From the NCBI GenBank assembly GCA_000969725.1, contig JXSR01S042282.1: 25,359 nt of DNA; one strand, 5' to 3'. This DNA is from Ophiothrix spiculata (lineage: Eukaryota > Echinodermata > Ophiuroidea > Amphilepidida > Ophiotrichidae). Under the pieces are notes generated by a model that worked only from the letters and a program-made list of their open reading frames with translations, had not been told where the DNA came from and did not search any database. Below are positions 21,501 to 25,359 of this stretch, in pieces; position 1 is the first letter of the stretch; each line of letters starts with the position of its first letter. Position numbers and translations under genes: made by a program.

Positions 21501-24247
21501 ACATCCTGATTCCACTGTGATGTTGGAACATCCTGATTCCATTGTGATGTTGGAACATCTTGATTCCACTGTGACGTCGGTGGATGATTATTACCGTGGA
21601 CCGAGTCATTACATTGCTGCGAATAATCAGGATGCTGACCATAGGAATTAGGCATGTTATCATTATTGGCTGGTTGTTGATGTGCATTCACATCAGCGTA
21701 ATTATAATTTGGATCCTGATTAGGCTGGGACTGAGAATTCCATCCTTGTGCTTGTTGAGTTGGATTATTATCCCACTGATTCGCAGAACCAGAATAGTTA
21801 TCTGTGTGACTTTGTCGGTTAAGTTCACCTTGATGCTGTTGTTGGTTGGGATCAAAGATAGCCGGTTGAGTGGTTGCCGCATCCTTTGAATAGTCAGCTG
21901 GGTTGTAGAACATTGGAGCTGCCGCAGCTGGGAGGTTTGCTCCGGACGTGGCGACTCCTGCTGGTGGTTGTTGACTATACCAGTTCTGTTGCTGCTGGCC
22001 ATGTTGATCAAAGAAATCATGTCCTGATCCTCCTACTGATGGACCTATAAAGAATAAAGAAACAAAATACAAAAATCATCGTGTATTTGTTTTGCCTTTT
22101 AAGGTTGATGTGATCAGGTGTTACAATTTGAATACGATCAACATTCCATTATTGTGGGATGAATTATCTTTAGTAATCAATCTATTATCTCTTTTGGCAT
22201 ACATGTGTACATGTATCAGTTAGCTTGACTTTGATATTGTGTATTTATAGGCAAATTTTACAACTTTAATTAAGGTTAGGAACATTTTTGTGAATTTGTT
22301 CTGTAATATGTTTACAGAATGTTAAGTTAAGATCTTTTGGTGATCTAAAAACACTGATACTGTATATTCTCATGTTACAATATTCTGATTGTTCCATGAA
22401 ATATTTTACCTTAGTTCATATTTTACATCTTAAAACAAATGGCCTTTTTCACTTGTTATTGGTTGCAATGGTCTTTGGAATTATGGACAACTGAGCTCGA
22501 GAAGTGCATTCTTTACAAACACAAGAAATATGAAACAATCTGATTTTCATTTCTGATATCATACAAAACCCATCTCTAACCAAACAATACATTTATGGCA
22601 ACTAGAAATGATATTGGATTGTCAGAAATCATGTACTCGATATCTTACATATTGTTTGACAAACGAATTATGCAAAACATATTAGCCTTGGTTCAAGGCT
22701 GGTTTGGACCATTTTCCCTTAATGATGTTAGTTCAAGTGGAAAAAATATAGGCCTTACTGTCTGTGCCAAATGATTTTCCAAAATGCAAAACCGGTAGGC
22801 CTACTACTGGCTTGGTCAACATTTTGAACTGGGTAGTATTCCAATACAGGGTTCGTACACCTTGGAGCCTTTAAAATTCAAGGACTTTTCAATGACTTTC
22901 AAGGTCCAAAAGCATGATTTTCAAGGACTTACCACAGCATAATTTGCAGTATGCTGAACTCTTGTTCCTGCCGACATCAATCCACTCGCTGAATTTGGGA
23001 TCAGTTAGCCATAAATTATCAATTTTCAAGGACTTTCAAGGACTCTGTGCAAATTTCCAGGACTTTCAAGGTCTTGAAAAGGTGTTTTCAAATTCAAGGA
23101 TTTTCAAGGACTCTCAAGGACCGTACGAACCCTGCCAATAGCTTATCTTCATCATAGGGTCATGTCTTCATATTACACAATCTATTTTTCAATTTAGAGA
23201 TCTTTGTGTTTACAAAATCCTGTGATAATTTTAGATATTTCAGTTGGAACTTGAAAGTGATTTCTGTTCCCCTGCAACATGATATGTCAAGAGTATGGTC
23301 AATTGTCATGATTGTGAAATGGACAAACTGTGATAGCATTTCCCTGAACGTGTTGTGGCATATGTTCTCAGGGCCAATATATACCAGCATCAGTTATCGT
23401 AAGGCCCATCATATATTCTTTGGCTTGTAAAATTCATGTCTGTCAAATAACTAGTATAGTAGCTTTTACTGTTCAGACCTTGGCTCGCTGTACATGTAAT
23501 TTGTTTTTTTGAATGGGAAACAAAAAAGTATGAAACAGAATGAAAGATGGCTTTAAAAGTATAAAACTATTACAAGAGCCTGAAAATTTCTGAGACTTTA
23601 TTACCTAAGGACTTGGGGCAAGTCTAAAAACATATTGGCTTGCTGCAGGTCCAATTGATGAGCTTATATTTAAACATAGAATCAATCTAATAAAAGTAAC
23701 ATAAACCATTAAATCTTCTGAGTTGTAATACAACCTTTACATTGCATTCTCTACACAATAAAGGTTGAGGTTCTTATCTATAAGGTAAAGGAGACAGCTT
23801 GTGTATATGCCACAGATTTACATGGTAGATACCAGACTTTGTATACCGGTGTACAATGTATGTAATGGCGTCTTCAGCCATGAGCTCAAATTAGGGTATT
23901 CAGGTCCACTAGGTTCCTGCCAAAATCAACTTGTGCCAAGATTCGGTTGCACGTTGAGACAAACCGCACAAATAATACTTTACACAAACGATACACCACC
24001 TTGCACGCATATATGTGCGTGTTTTCATTATCCGCGCATCGTGGTGATGCAATAAGCAAACACCCGATTACCCCAAATTTGTCTCCATGCCGGAATAAAA
24101 ATGGTAGCAAGCCTGGTATCTCCCCTGTATATCTATGGTATATGCGAGTCAAGGGTGGGTGTCTTTCTTTCATCGTTACTTACCATTGTTGAACAAATCT
24201 GCTGGGTTGCCATAGCTGTGTTGGTCAGGATTACCTGGTCCAGACAT
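480..24247 (-). CDS. Sec16: Sec16 COPII scaffold gene, 16 coding exons, 3' end off window
   Basis: This is a spliced gene for Sec16, the peripheral membrane scaffold that marks ER exit sites and organises Sec13-Sec31 and Sec23-Sec24 for COPII budding. Coding exons: 24184-24247, 18938-22044, 16074-16440, 15082-15298, 13249-13475, 11818-11969, 10483-10544, 9723-9861, 8693-8917, 8123-8220, 7238-7319, 6180-6297, 4850-4961, 3851-4010, 2122-2208, 480-584. All introns are GT-AG and codon phase agrees at every junction. About 1774 residues are visible: a disordered N-terminal region (1 to ~1330), the central conserved domain (~1340-1445) and most of the ACE1 helical domain (~1446-1774+). Family matches read directly include [62 protein letters not shown] and [11 protein letters not shown]. 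These resemble vertebrate SEC16A and SEC16B. The long N-terminal region is more like SEC16A. The C-terminal Sec23-binding region and stop codon are missing because the window ends. Confidence 0.95.
596..734. repeat. 60-bp tandem duplication around an A-run
   Basis: Bases 596-655 recur at 675-734 with a single mismatch (offset 79 bp). A run of about 18 A separates the two copies. The first copy begins 12 bp from the exon 16 boundary, so on the transcribed strand it forms the branch-point and pyrimidine region of that acceptor. Confidence 0.9.
762..2090. other. Intron 15 remainder, no gene seen
   Basis: This is AT-rich intronic sequence. The short reading frames on both strands have no recognisable motif, and I see no long repeat or RNA gene. 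Confidence 0.6.
2122..2208 (-). CDS. Sec16: Sec16 exon 15, ACE1
   Basis: This exon encodes residues ~1711-1739, [20 protein letters not shown] then PELISQVSE. It corresponds to the vertebrate A-HYCE-IA-SI segment and the SP-LISQL motif. The acceptor is CTATTCCCAG (2209) and the donor is GAG then GTAAGA (2121). The exon is 29 whole codons. Confidence 0.93.
2265..2560. mobile_element. Composite insertion with two opposed tRNA-like (SINE) heads
   Basis: On the plus strand, ~2265-2340 has a tRNA-like module ending in the B-box-like GGGTTTGATTCCAGGG. On the minus strand, ~2425-2500 holds a second module whose B box appears reversed as GGGATTTGAACCC. The plus translation across it gives [10 protein letters not shown], a well-known spurious peptide from tRNA-derived repeats. 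The second module lies inside an 18-bp inverted repeat, AAGTCCGAATACGTCATA at 2393-2410 and its complement at 2541-2558 with one mismatch. The two heads point toward each other. The family is not identified. Confidence 0.55.
2600..3800. other. Intron 14 remainder, no gene seen
   Basis: The reading frames at 2676-2954 (minus) and 2990-3271 (plus) have no family resemblance I can name. The stretch 3060-3350 looks like degraded repeat sequence but has no clear termini. Confidence 0.45.
3851..4010 (-). CDS. Sec16: Sec16 exon 14, ACE1
   Basis: This exon encodes residues ~1657-1710. It reads [20 protein letters not shown], then [20 protein letters not shown] and [20 protein letters not shown] and P-LQV-KFI match the family. 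The acceptor is TTTATTTCAG (4011) and the donor is CAG then GTGAGT (3850), phase 0. Confidence 0.95.
4148..4174. repeat. Perfect AT-rich palindrome
   Basis: TATAGTATATAC, a 3-base loop, then GTATATACTATA: 12-bp perfect arms within intron 13. It could form a hairpin. No function is suggested. Confidence 0.85.
4850..4961 (-). CDS. Sec16: Sec16 exon 13, ACE1
   Basis: This exon encodes residues ~1620-1657, [20 protein letters not shown] then [33 protein letters not shown] and LVLIGSNHS are the corresponding vertebrate stretches. The acceptor is TTTTATTGACAG (4962) and the donor is TAG then GTAAGA (4849). Confidence 0.95.
5389..5882. mobile_element. TIR element with G-run ends (MITE-like)
   Basis: The left end is AAGGGGGGGGTACC (5389-5402). 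The right end has the inverse GTACCCCCCCCCCTAT. Each is flanked by TA-containing sequence, so a TA target duplication is possible. Inside is a 14-G run (5565-5578) preceded by T-rich sequence. No transposase is present, so it would be non-autonomous. Homopolymer termini make the boundaries approximate. Confidence 0.45.
6180..6297 (-). CDS. Sec16: Sec16 exon 12, ACE1 ([11 protein letters not shown] motif)
   Basis: This exon encodes residues ~1581-1620, [20 protein letters not shown] then [32 protein letters not shown] is a near-invariant Sec16 signature. The acceptor is CTGTTTTAACAG (6298) and the donor is TAG then GTGAGT (6179). The single trailing base joins exon 13 to give Ala. Confidence 0.95.
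6402..6899. mobile_element. ~500-bp foldback element
   Basis: Long inverted arms face each other. TTGAATACGCTAGAATAAGA at ~6415 pairs with its near-complement ending at ~6886, and further paired blocks continue inward: an AAATGCTTTCAAATCACT region against 6770-6800, and GACTTTGTTAGACATTGTTA against 6695-6720. Pairing extends outward to a CAGTGG/CCACAA edge. A third copy of the arm sequence GGAGTTGGGATGTTCTT sits in the centre (6633-6651). No coding capacity is seen. Confidence 0.75.
7238..7319 (-). CDS. Sec16: Sec16 exon 11, ACE1
   Basis: This exon encodes residues ~1553-1580, [20 protein letters not shown] then [14 protein letters not shown] and the ANSLP motif match the family closely. The acceptor is TTAATCCACAG (7320) and the donor is ACG then GTAAGT (7237), phase 0. 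Confidence 0.94.
7497..7640. mobile_element. Palindromic MITE, copy 1
   Basis: It begins TGGTTAATTCAGAGTCT and contains the paired core GCGCAGTCTTTACAC ... AAAGACTGCGC around an AAGGAATAGCGCG loop. The right end is diverged and its boundary is uncertain. It belongs to the same family as 18618-18747 and 25041-25189. Confidence 0.8.
8123..8220 (-). CDS. Sec16: Sec16 exon 10, ACE1 helices
   Basis: This exon encodes residues ~1521-1553, [20 protein letters not shown] then [12 protein letters not shown] and a split Arg. The acceptor is TGCCTTTTACAG (8221) and the donor is AAG then GTGAGA (8122). GLWGHALLL and KMD-RTH-VMTRF are conserved signatures of the Sec16 ancestral coatomer element, an alpha-solenoid related to Sec31 and nucleoporins such as Nup145C and Nup85. 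Confidence 0.95.
8693..8917 (-). CDS. Sec16: Sec16 exon 9, domain junction with variable loop
   Basis: This exon encodes residues ~1446-1520. It opens with [15 protein letters not shown] (family match) and closes with [15 protein letters not shown], the first ACE1 helix. About 45 residues between are Thr/Ser/Gln/Glu-rich ([20 protein letters not shown]) and read as a flexible acidic loop. Vertebrate proteins also have a variable acidic insert here. The acceptor is ATCTTGTGCAG (8918) and the donor is AAG then GTAAGC (8692), phase 0. Confidence 0.95.
8918..9722. other. Intron 8, no gene seen
   Basis: A plus-strand frame at 9039-9395 has no recognised domain and no splice or start context to support it. 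A CpG-richer patch at ~9550-9620 stands out by composition but shows no repeats or motif I can name. Confidence 0.5.
9723..9861 (-). CDS. Sec16: Sec16 exon 8, end of central conserved domain
   Basis: This exon encodes residues ~1399-1445: [20 protein letters not shown] followed by [20 protein letters not shown] and LCRQNG. The DKES-LLW-LLCRQNG core is among the most conserved parts of Sec16. The acceptor is TTTTGTTTCAG (9862) and the donor is GGG then GTAAGT (9722), phase 0. Confidence 0.95.
9862..11690. other. Introns 7 and 6 outside exon 7, no gene seen
   Basis: Apart from exon 7 (10483-10544) this stretch is AT-rich intron. The minus frame 10094-10369 is hydrophobic in part but has no family signature, and it lies inside intron 7. 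Confidence 0.5.
10483..10544 (-). CDS. Sec16: Sec16 exon 7, 62-bp microexon-like piece
   Basis: This exon encodes residues ~1379-1399, [20 protein letters not shown] plus two bases of an Arg codon. The acceptor is GTCTTTTTTCAG (10545) and the donor is AAG then GTAAGA (10482). The FPGPL motif is conserved in Sec16 right after the VEVHS segment. It is too short to show as a long reading frame, and was found by walking phase between exons 6 and 8. Confidence 0.93.
11691..11800 (-). pseudogene. Partial tandem copy of Sec16 exon 6
   Basis: This 110-bp stretch matches 11815-11924 (offset 124 bp) with six substitutions. It covers the last ~107 bp of exon 6 plus GTA of the donor, and would encode [20 protein letters not shown] onward unchanged. 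All six differences fall at third codon positions and are synonymous. The copy has no AG acceptor at its upstream edge (GATATTTATT precedes it). Reading through from exon 6 shifts frame and meets a stop soon after VEVRRYLL. As the sequence stands it is an exon relic, not an obvious usable exon. Confidence 0.9.
11818..11969 (-). CDS. Sec16: Sec16 exon 6, start of central conserved domain
   Basis: This exon encodes residues ~1328-1378: [20 protein letters not shown] followed by [20 protein letters not shown] and [10 protein letters not shown]. This is the Sec16 hallmark seen in vertebrates as PHLVARF, GGQLIKV and [10 protein letters not shown]. In the family, this segment belongs to the central conserved domain that docks with Sec13. 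The acceptor is TTTTCTCACAG (11970) and the donor is GAG then GTAAGG (11817), phase 0. A second copy of its last ~107 bp lies immediately downstream in transcription order. Confidence 0.95.
12355..12710 (+). mobile_element. tRNA-derived SINE
   Basis: A tRNA-like head shows an A box (TAGCTCAATTGGTTAGGCG, from ~12365) and a B box (GAGTTCGAACCCC, ~12409-12421), ending GGTGCCA. Its anticodon-arm region reads CTCGCTTGCGGTGAGG. An unrelated ~280-bp body follows and ends near a T-run at ~12702-12709. Poor pairing in the tRNA arms and the attached body make a real tRNA gene unlikely. It lies in intron 5, antisense to Sec16. Confidence 0.8.
13249..13475 (-). CDS. Sec16: Sec16 exon 5, Tyr/Asn/Gly-rich linker
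   Basis: This exon encodes residues ~1252-1328. The acceptor is TATATTCTAG (13476) and the donor is CCTG then GTGAGA (13248). It reads [20 protein letters not shown], then Tyr/Asn/Gly-rich sequence ([20 protein letters not shown]) and ends [10 protein letters not shown]. The correct frame is fixed by phase at both ends; it differs from the longest open frame over this stretch. It sits immediately before the central conserved domain. Confidence 0.87.
14369..14786. mobile_element. Foldback element with ~100-bp arms
   Basis: Arms 14369-14468 and ~14683-14786 are near-perfect inverse copies. For example AAAAATGGCAGCTATTGTAC appears at 14698 and its complement at ~14435. The outer edge reads GATAGGTTTTTCCTCCTGCC against its inverse. 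The spacer carries a 30-bp tandem repeat (14468-14497 and 14506-14535) and a scrap of retrotransposon coding sequence. Confidence 0.85.
14545..14645 (+). pseudogene. Remnant of a non-LTR retrotransposon reverse transcriptase C-terminus
   Basis: The plus frame reads [20 protein letters not shown] followed by NVV. The pattern of a basic/Ser run, then R-F-RAA-LWN, is typical of the C-terminal end of CR1/L2/RTE-like reverse transcriptase proteins. It is a short fragment with no catalytic domain. Identification rests on motif pattern only. Confidence 0.5.
14797..15072. mobile_element. MITE with ~28-bp TIRs beside exon 4 donor
   Basis: The left TIR starts GGACTGTTCACAAACACTTG. The right end, GTGTTTGTGAATGGTCC, is its inverse with small differences, and both arms continue into G/C runs. 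TTAG occurs on both flanks (14793-14796 and 15074-15077), possibly a target duplication, although an extra G on the right leaves this imperfect. It contains no transposase. Confidence 0.75.
15082..15298 (-). CDS. Sec16: Sec16 exon 4, Tyr/Arg-rich then acidic-polar
   Basis: This exon encodes residues ~1180-1252. The acceptor is CTGTTATAG (15299) and the donor is CAG then GTAACT (15081). It reads [20 protein letters not shown], then a charged Ser/Asn-rich tail ending [11 protein letters not shown], with a split Arg codon completed by exon 5. A TIR element (14797-15072) ends only 9 bp from its donor. A 47-bp copy spanning the end of this exon and its donor lies in intron 2 at 18404-18450. Confidence 0.87.
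15440..15735. mobile_element. Hairpin-rich foldback repeat in intron 3
   Basis: A perfect palindrome, GCCGTGCAATAGT with a 4-base loop and its complement, lies at ~15468-15497. A longer foldback follows: ~15533-15607 pairs with ~15619-15693 through AATAGTACAAAATATATCAT and GGTCAAATTTGGACTGATCC and their complements. The centre is TTTCACTCGGCTACGCCTCG. A 33-bp unit (TGTACTATTGCACTCTCAGG plus GCATTAAATAT) is then repeated directly at ~15661-15727. Confidence 0.8.
16074..16440 (-). CDS. Sec16: Sec16 exon 3, Tyr/Gly/Gln/Arg-rich
   Basis: This exon encodes residues ~1058-1180. The acceptor is TCTCTCAAAG at 16441 and the donor is GAG then GTAAAT at 16073. The sequence starts [18 protein letters not shown], continues with many YG, YHQQY and QYYR motifs, then repeated Arg-Ser-Arg/Tyr-Ser-Arg stretches ([35 protein letters not shown]). 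Vertebrate SEC16A also has a Tyr/Arg-rich segment just before its central conserved domain. Tyr-Gly/Arg-rich composition often promotes condensate formation, but that is inference here. The last base joins exon 4 to make a Glu codon. Confidence 0.88.
16459..16527. repeat. Tandem 35-bp duplication by exon 3 acceptor
   Basis: The unit starting CATTTATAGAAAATGTCTAG and ending CCTGCGAG occurs at 16459-16493 and 16494-16527, with one base lost in the second. It begins 19 bp from the exon 3 boundary, so it occupies the likely branch-point region of the intron. Confidence 0.9.
17008..17540. mobile_element. Diverged palindromic element interrupted by a later insertion
   Basis: Bases 17011-17090 (CTTCAAAACT ... 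CCACCCAGAACTGCTGG ... GTGGGTTCTGAA) and 17518-17540 (CTGAAGTGATCTCTTATTAG) together align with the small palindromic element at 18183-18300. The 427-bp TIR element at 17091-17517 lies between the two halves. Confidence 0.55.
17091..17517. mobile_element. Non-autonomous TIR element with CACTG ends
   Basis: The 11-bp perfect TIRs are CACTGTATGCA (17091-17101) and TGCATACAGTG (17507-17517). The 5-bp CTGAA flanks both sides directly (17086-17090 and 17518-17522), a likely target-site duplication. The interior has many CCACCCTTTT motifs in two blocks (~17115-17195 and ~17380-17495) that are partial copies of each other. No transposase frame is visible. Confidence 0.8.
18183..18290. mobile_element. 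Small palindromic MITE-like element
   Basis: Arms at 18183-18210 (CTCCAAAACTCACGTAATGG ...) and 18263-18290 (... GGTTGAGTTTTGAAG) are imperfect complements. Inside, GGTTCTG and CAGAACC form a second pairing. It is related to the interrupted copy at 17008-17540. Confidence 0.65.
18404..18450 (-). pseudogene. Copy of the 3' end of Sec16 exon 4 with its splice donor
   Basis: These 47 bp match 15075-15121 with one mismatch. They cover the last 40 bp of exon 4 and 7 bp of intron, including GTAACT. The mismatch turns AAT into AAC, both Asn. The copy lies in intron 2, upstream of exon 3 in transcription order. A possible acceptor (TTGATTTTAG) precedes it, but from exon 2 phase the resulting 52-nt exon would read a stop at its third codon. 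Confidence 0.88.
18471..18926. mobile_element. TIR element ending 11 bp from exon 2 donor
   Basis: The 14-bp perfect TIRs are AAGGAGCATGGTCC (18471-18484) and its complement (18913-18926). The interior is AT-rich and non-coding. The palindromic MITE copy 2 (18618-18747) is nested inside, so the original element was about 325 bp. No clean target duplication was found. Confidence 0.7.
18618..18747. mobile_element. Palindromic MITE, copy 2
   Basis: It runs from TGGTTTAATCAGAGTCT to GACTATGAATAAACCA, with inner arms GCGCAGTCTTTTACAC and GTGTAAAGACTGCGC. Flanks are TAT on the left and TAA on the right. Its central loop, CTATTCCTTGTGC, is reverse-complemented relative to copies 1 and 3. Confidence 0.85.
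18938..22044 (-). CDS. Sec16: Sec16 exon 2, 3.1-kb disordered N-terminal region
   Basis: This exon encodes residues ~22-1057, an open frame of 1035 codons flanked by an acceptor (TTCTTTATAG, 22045) and a donor (CAG then GTAAGA, 18937). The protein is low complexity and probably disordered. It is Gln/Asn-rich at first ([13 protein letters not shown]), followed by five 9-residue SQWNQDVPT repeats at ~178-222. An acidic stretch with [20 protein letters not shown] lies near residue 260. A Ser/Thr-rich region with a doubled GSLHPSDSS follows, then Ala/Pro repeats (~604-715), then Pro/Gln/Val-rich sequence to the end. Sec16 N-terminal regions are long, poorly conserved and disordered, which fits. 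There is no recognisable folded domain. Identification rests on splice continuity with the conserved exons, not on its own sequence. Confidence 0.88.
19965..20300 (-). repeat. Coding Ala/Pro repeat array in exon 2
   Basis: Imperfect ~10-residue repeats of the type SIAPPAGA, ~30 nt each, span residues ~604-715 of Sec16. Examples are [30 protein letters not shown] and [14 protein letters not shown]. Reading frame is kept throughout. Confidence 0.85.
21444..21578 (-). repeat. Coding minisatellite, five 27-bp units
   Basis: The unit starts GGAACATCCTGATTCCA on the plus strand, at 21444, 21471, 21498, 21525 and 21552. Each encodes a nine-residue [13 protein letters not shown] repeat on the minus strand (residues ~178-222). 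Units differ by one or a few bases, which suggests recent expansion. Confidence 0.93.
22045..22840. other. Intron 1, first part, no feature seen
   Basis: This is AT-rich intron downstream of exon 1 in transcription order. No repeat, open frame or RNA gene is supported here. Confidence 0.5.
22847..23134. mobile_element. hAT-like non-autonomous element, 288 bp
   Basis: TIRs are CAGGGTTCGTAC (22847-22858) and GTACGAACCCTG (23123-23134). CCAATA occurs directly at both flanks (22841-22846 and 23135-23140), which looks like a target-site duplication. CAGGG ends are typical of hAT elements, whose duplications are usually 8 bp; here 6 bp are intact. Subterminal TTCAAGGACTTT motifs repeat many times, as in transposase-binding clusters. 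No transposase is present. Confidence 0.85.
23797..24153. mobile_element. Foldback element next to exon 1
   Basis: The left arm 23797-23839 (GCTTGTGTATATGCCACAGA ... GGTAGATACCAGACTT) is an imperfect complement of 24109-24153 (AAGCCTGGTATCTCCCCTGT ... TGGTATATGCGAGTCAAGG). The interior is richer in CpG and holds a small palindrome, CACGCATATATGTGCGTG (~24004-24021). The right edge lies about 30 bp from the exon 1 donor. Confidence 0.65.
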
Positions 24248-24302
24248 GGCTGCAGCTCTAACAACTGTTCCTTGCTCAAGTCACTGCCCACGTGTCTCTG
24301 AT
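24184..24302 (-). CDS. Sec16: Sec16 exon 1 coding part with start codon and 5'UTR
   Basis: The coding part (24184-24247) begins with ATG at 24247 and reads [20 protein letters not shown], then N and the first base of a Gly codon. The donor is GTAAGT at 24183 downward. The start is supported by an in-frame TGA at 24281-24283, just upstream, and by a favourable G at -3 (GCAGCC before ATG). The split Gly codon (G + GT) joins correctly to exon 2. The 5'UTR 24248-24302 may begin at an acceptor (TTGTCTTCATTAG) at 24303-24305, which would imply another noncoding exon upstream. That acceptor is less certain than the coding part. Confidence 0.8.
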
Positions 24303-25040
24303 CTAATGAAGACAAAATGAGACAATTGTTTAATTCAGATTAGGCCAAATTAGATTAATAGTTTGTCTCAAAGCTCTCCTACTCTTGAAAAACTAATGCC
24401 TAATATGTGTGTATGTGTGTGGGGTTATTTATTTTTTTATATATTTTTTTTTTCGTGCATGACTGAAGTCCTGAGTGTTATTCTACGTATTAAAGAAAAG
24501 AGTTCCATATGTACCCCCTCATATATTTACATGATACAAAAATGTTAATATTGGCCTTTTTAAGCAACTAAATCAATATTTCATCTGATTTGAAGAAATT
24601 TGGTCAATCTCATGCGATACTGCAAATTGCCTGTTAACCCCAAGTACTTAATTCGCAGTGTGATACTGCAAATTAGCTGACAAACCAATCTAATTCGCAG
24701 AACGATACTGTGAATTACAAACAACTCGATCTTATATTCACACAGTGCGGCTGGATTGAAGAATTTACCGATCGAGTGTGATCAGACGTGTAATCAAAAT
24801 TTGCATTGTCGGTATAACCACTAATCTTTAAGTCAATATTTTCAGTTGTGCACAAAGGGATTCTTTAGGATACACAAAAATTCTTTCGGAATATTATTTC
24901 CTATTATTAACATAATATCTAACTTTTACCGATGCGATTACAATTTCACTGTTACGTTACTTTCTTAAATTTTTGTTCAAATTGCGAATCTAGAATCACT
25001 CATTTCTGACCTGAATTGGCTTCCATGTTTGGCTGAATAA
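24303..25040. other. Region upstream of exon 1: putative 5'UTR intron or promoter side
   Basis: No clear TATA box, CpG island or start site could be fixed. It includes a GT/T-rich low-complexity stretch (~24405-24455) and the short repeats at 24614-24717. If the acceptor at 24303-24305 is real, this is intron and the promoter lies further right or outside the window. Confidence 0.4.
24614..24717. repeat. Repeated 26-bp hairpin unit
   Basis: AATTCGCAGTGTGATACTGC plus AAATTA (24650-24675) recurs in diverged form at 24692-24717. A half copy, GCGATACTGCAAATT, lies at 24614-24628. Each full unit can fold, since AATTCGCAGT faces ACTGCAAATT. Confidence 0.75.
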
Positions 25041-25189
25041 TGGTTTATTCAGAGTCTTGACGATATGCATCGATCGATGCCCATAGACGCGCAGTCTTTA
25101 CACGCACAACGCATAAGGAATAGCGCGTGTTAAAGACTGCGTGTCAATGGGCATCGATCGATGCATATCGACAGACTCTGAATCCACCA
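25041..25189. mobile_element. Palindromic MITE, copy 3 (best preserved)
   Basis: This 149-bp element is an almost complete palindrome. TGGTTTATTCAGAGTCT (25041-25057) faces AGACTCTGAATCCACCA (25173-25189), with paired blocks GCATCGATCGATGCCCAT and GCGCAGTCTTTACACG continuing inward. TAA lies directly on both flanks. A 3-bp TWA duplication is typical of PIF/Harbinger-derived MITEs, so that superfamily is the likely parent. Confidence 0.9.
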
Positions 25190-25359
25190 TAACTAGGCAA
25201 TATCATAAAAGATAATCGACCCCCCCAAAAAAGAAATAGTCACAGCCTCATCTCCACTGAGATGCAAATGGATACTTAAAGGGACTGGACTAGATTCTTC
25301 CCACTATTTTTTTACCTACATATTTTATTTGAATCAATAGAACATTAATATCCTTCAAG

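Noticed and set aside
21444..21578. CRISPR-like array of regular repeats
   Set aside because: The units are contiguous with no spacers, and they encode an in-frame peptide repeat in a eukaryotic exon.
21384..21690. Repetitive frames such as [18 protein letters not shown] and the opposite-strand LEHPDSTVM series
   Set aside because: They are out-of-frame shadows of the 27-bp coding repeat in exon 2.

Overview
The window comes from an animal nuclear genome. It is AT-rich and contains one intron-containing gene spread over almost the whole 25 kb. Short transposon-like elements fill the introns, and there are no bacterial-style operons. The repeat content (tRNA-derived SINEs, palindromic MITEs, a hAT-like element, a non-LTR retrotransposon scrap) and intron sizes of roughly 0.5-2.5 kb suggest a marine invertebrate, perhaps a deuterostome. 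I could not identify the species and hold that placement loosely.

The gene is on the minus strand and encodes Sec16, the scaffold of endoplasmic reticulum exit sites that organises COPII coat assembly. I could place 16 coding exons by hand, all GT-AG and all with matching codon phase. They run from the ATG at 24247 to an exon ending at 480, and give about 1774 residues before the gene leaves the left edge. The first roughly 1330 residues (exons 1-5) are disordered. They include a 3.1-kb exon rich in Gln, Asn, Pro, Ser and Ala, then Tyr/Gly/Arg-rich exons. Exons 6-8 encode the central conserved domain, and exons 9-16 encode most of the alpha-helical ACE1 domain that binds Sec13. The C-terminal Sec23-binding part and the stop codon lie beyond position 1. 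No second gene was found on either strand.

Layout, from right to left along transcription: upstream sequence with a palindromic MITE (24303-25359); exon 1 (24184-24302) beside a foldback element; intron 1 with a hAT-like element (22847-23134); exon 2 (18938-22044); intron 2, packed with nested transposons and holding a stray copy of the end of exon 4; exons 3-5 separated by hairpin elements; exon 6 with a partial tandem copy of itself; then small, strongly conserved exons 7-16 with introns carrying SINE, foldback and TIR elements.

The most interesting points are structural. Two fragments of this gene's own coding exons are duplicated inside its introns, and all seven base differences from their sources are synonymous. 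One transposon is nested inside another with a clear target-site duplication, and a paralogous copy shows what the empty site looks like. Several elements sit within about 12 bp of splice donors. I did not find a convincing new molecular system.
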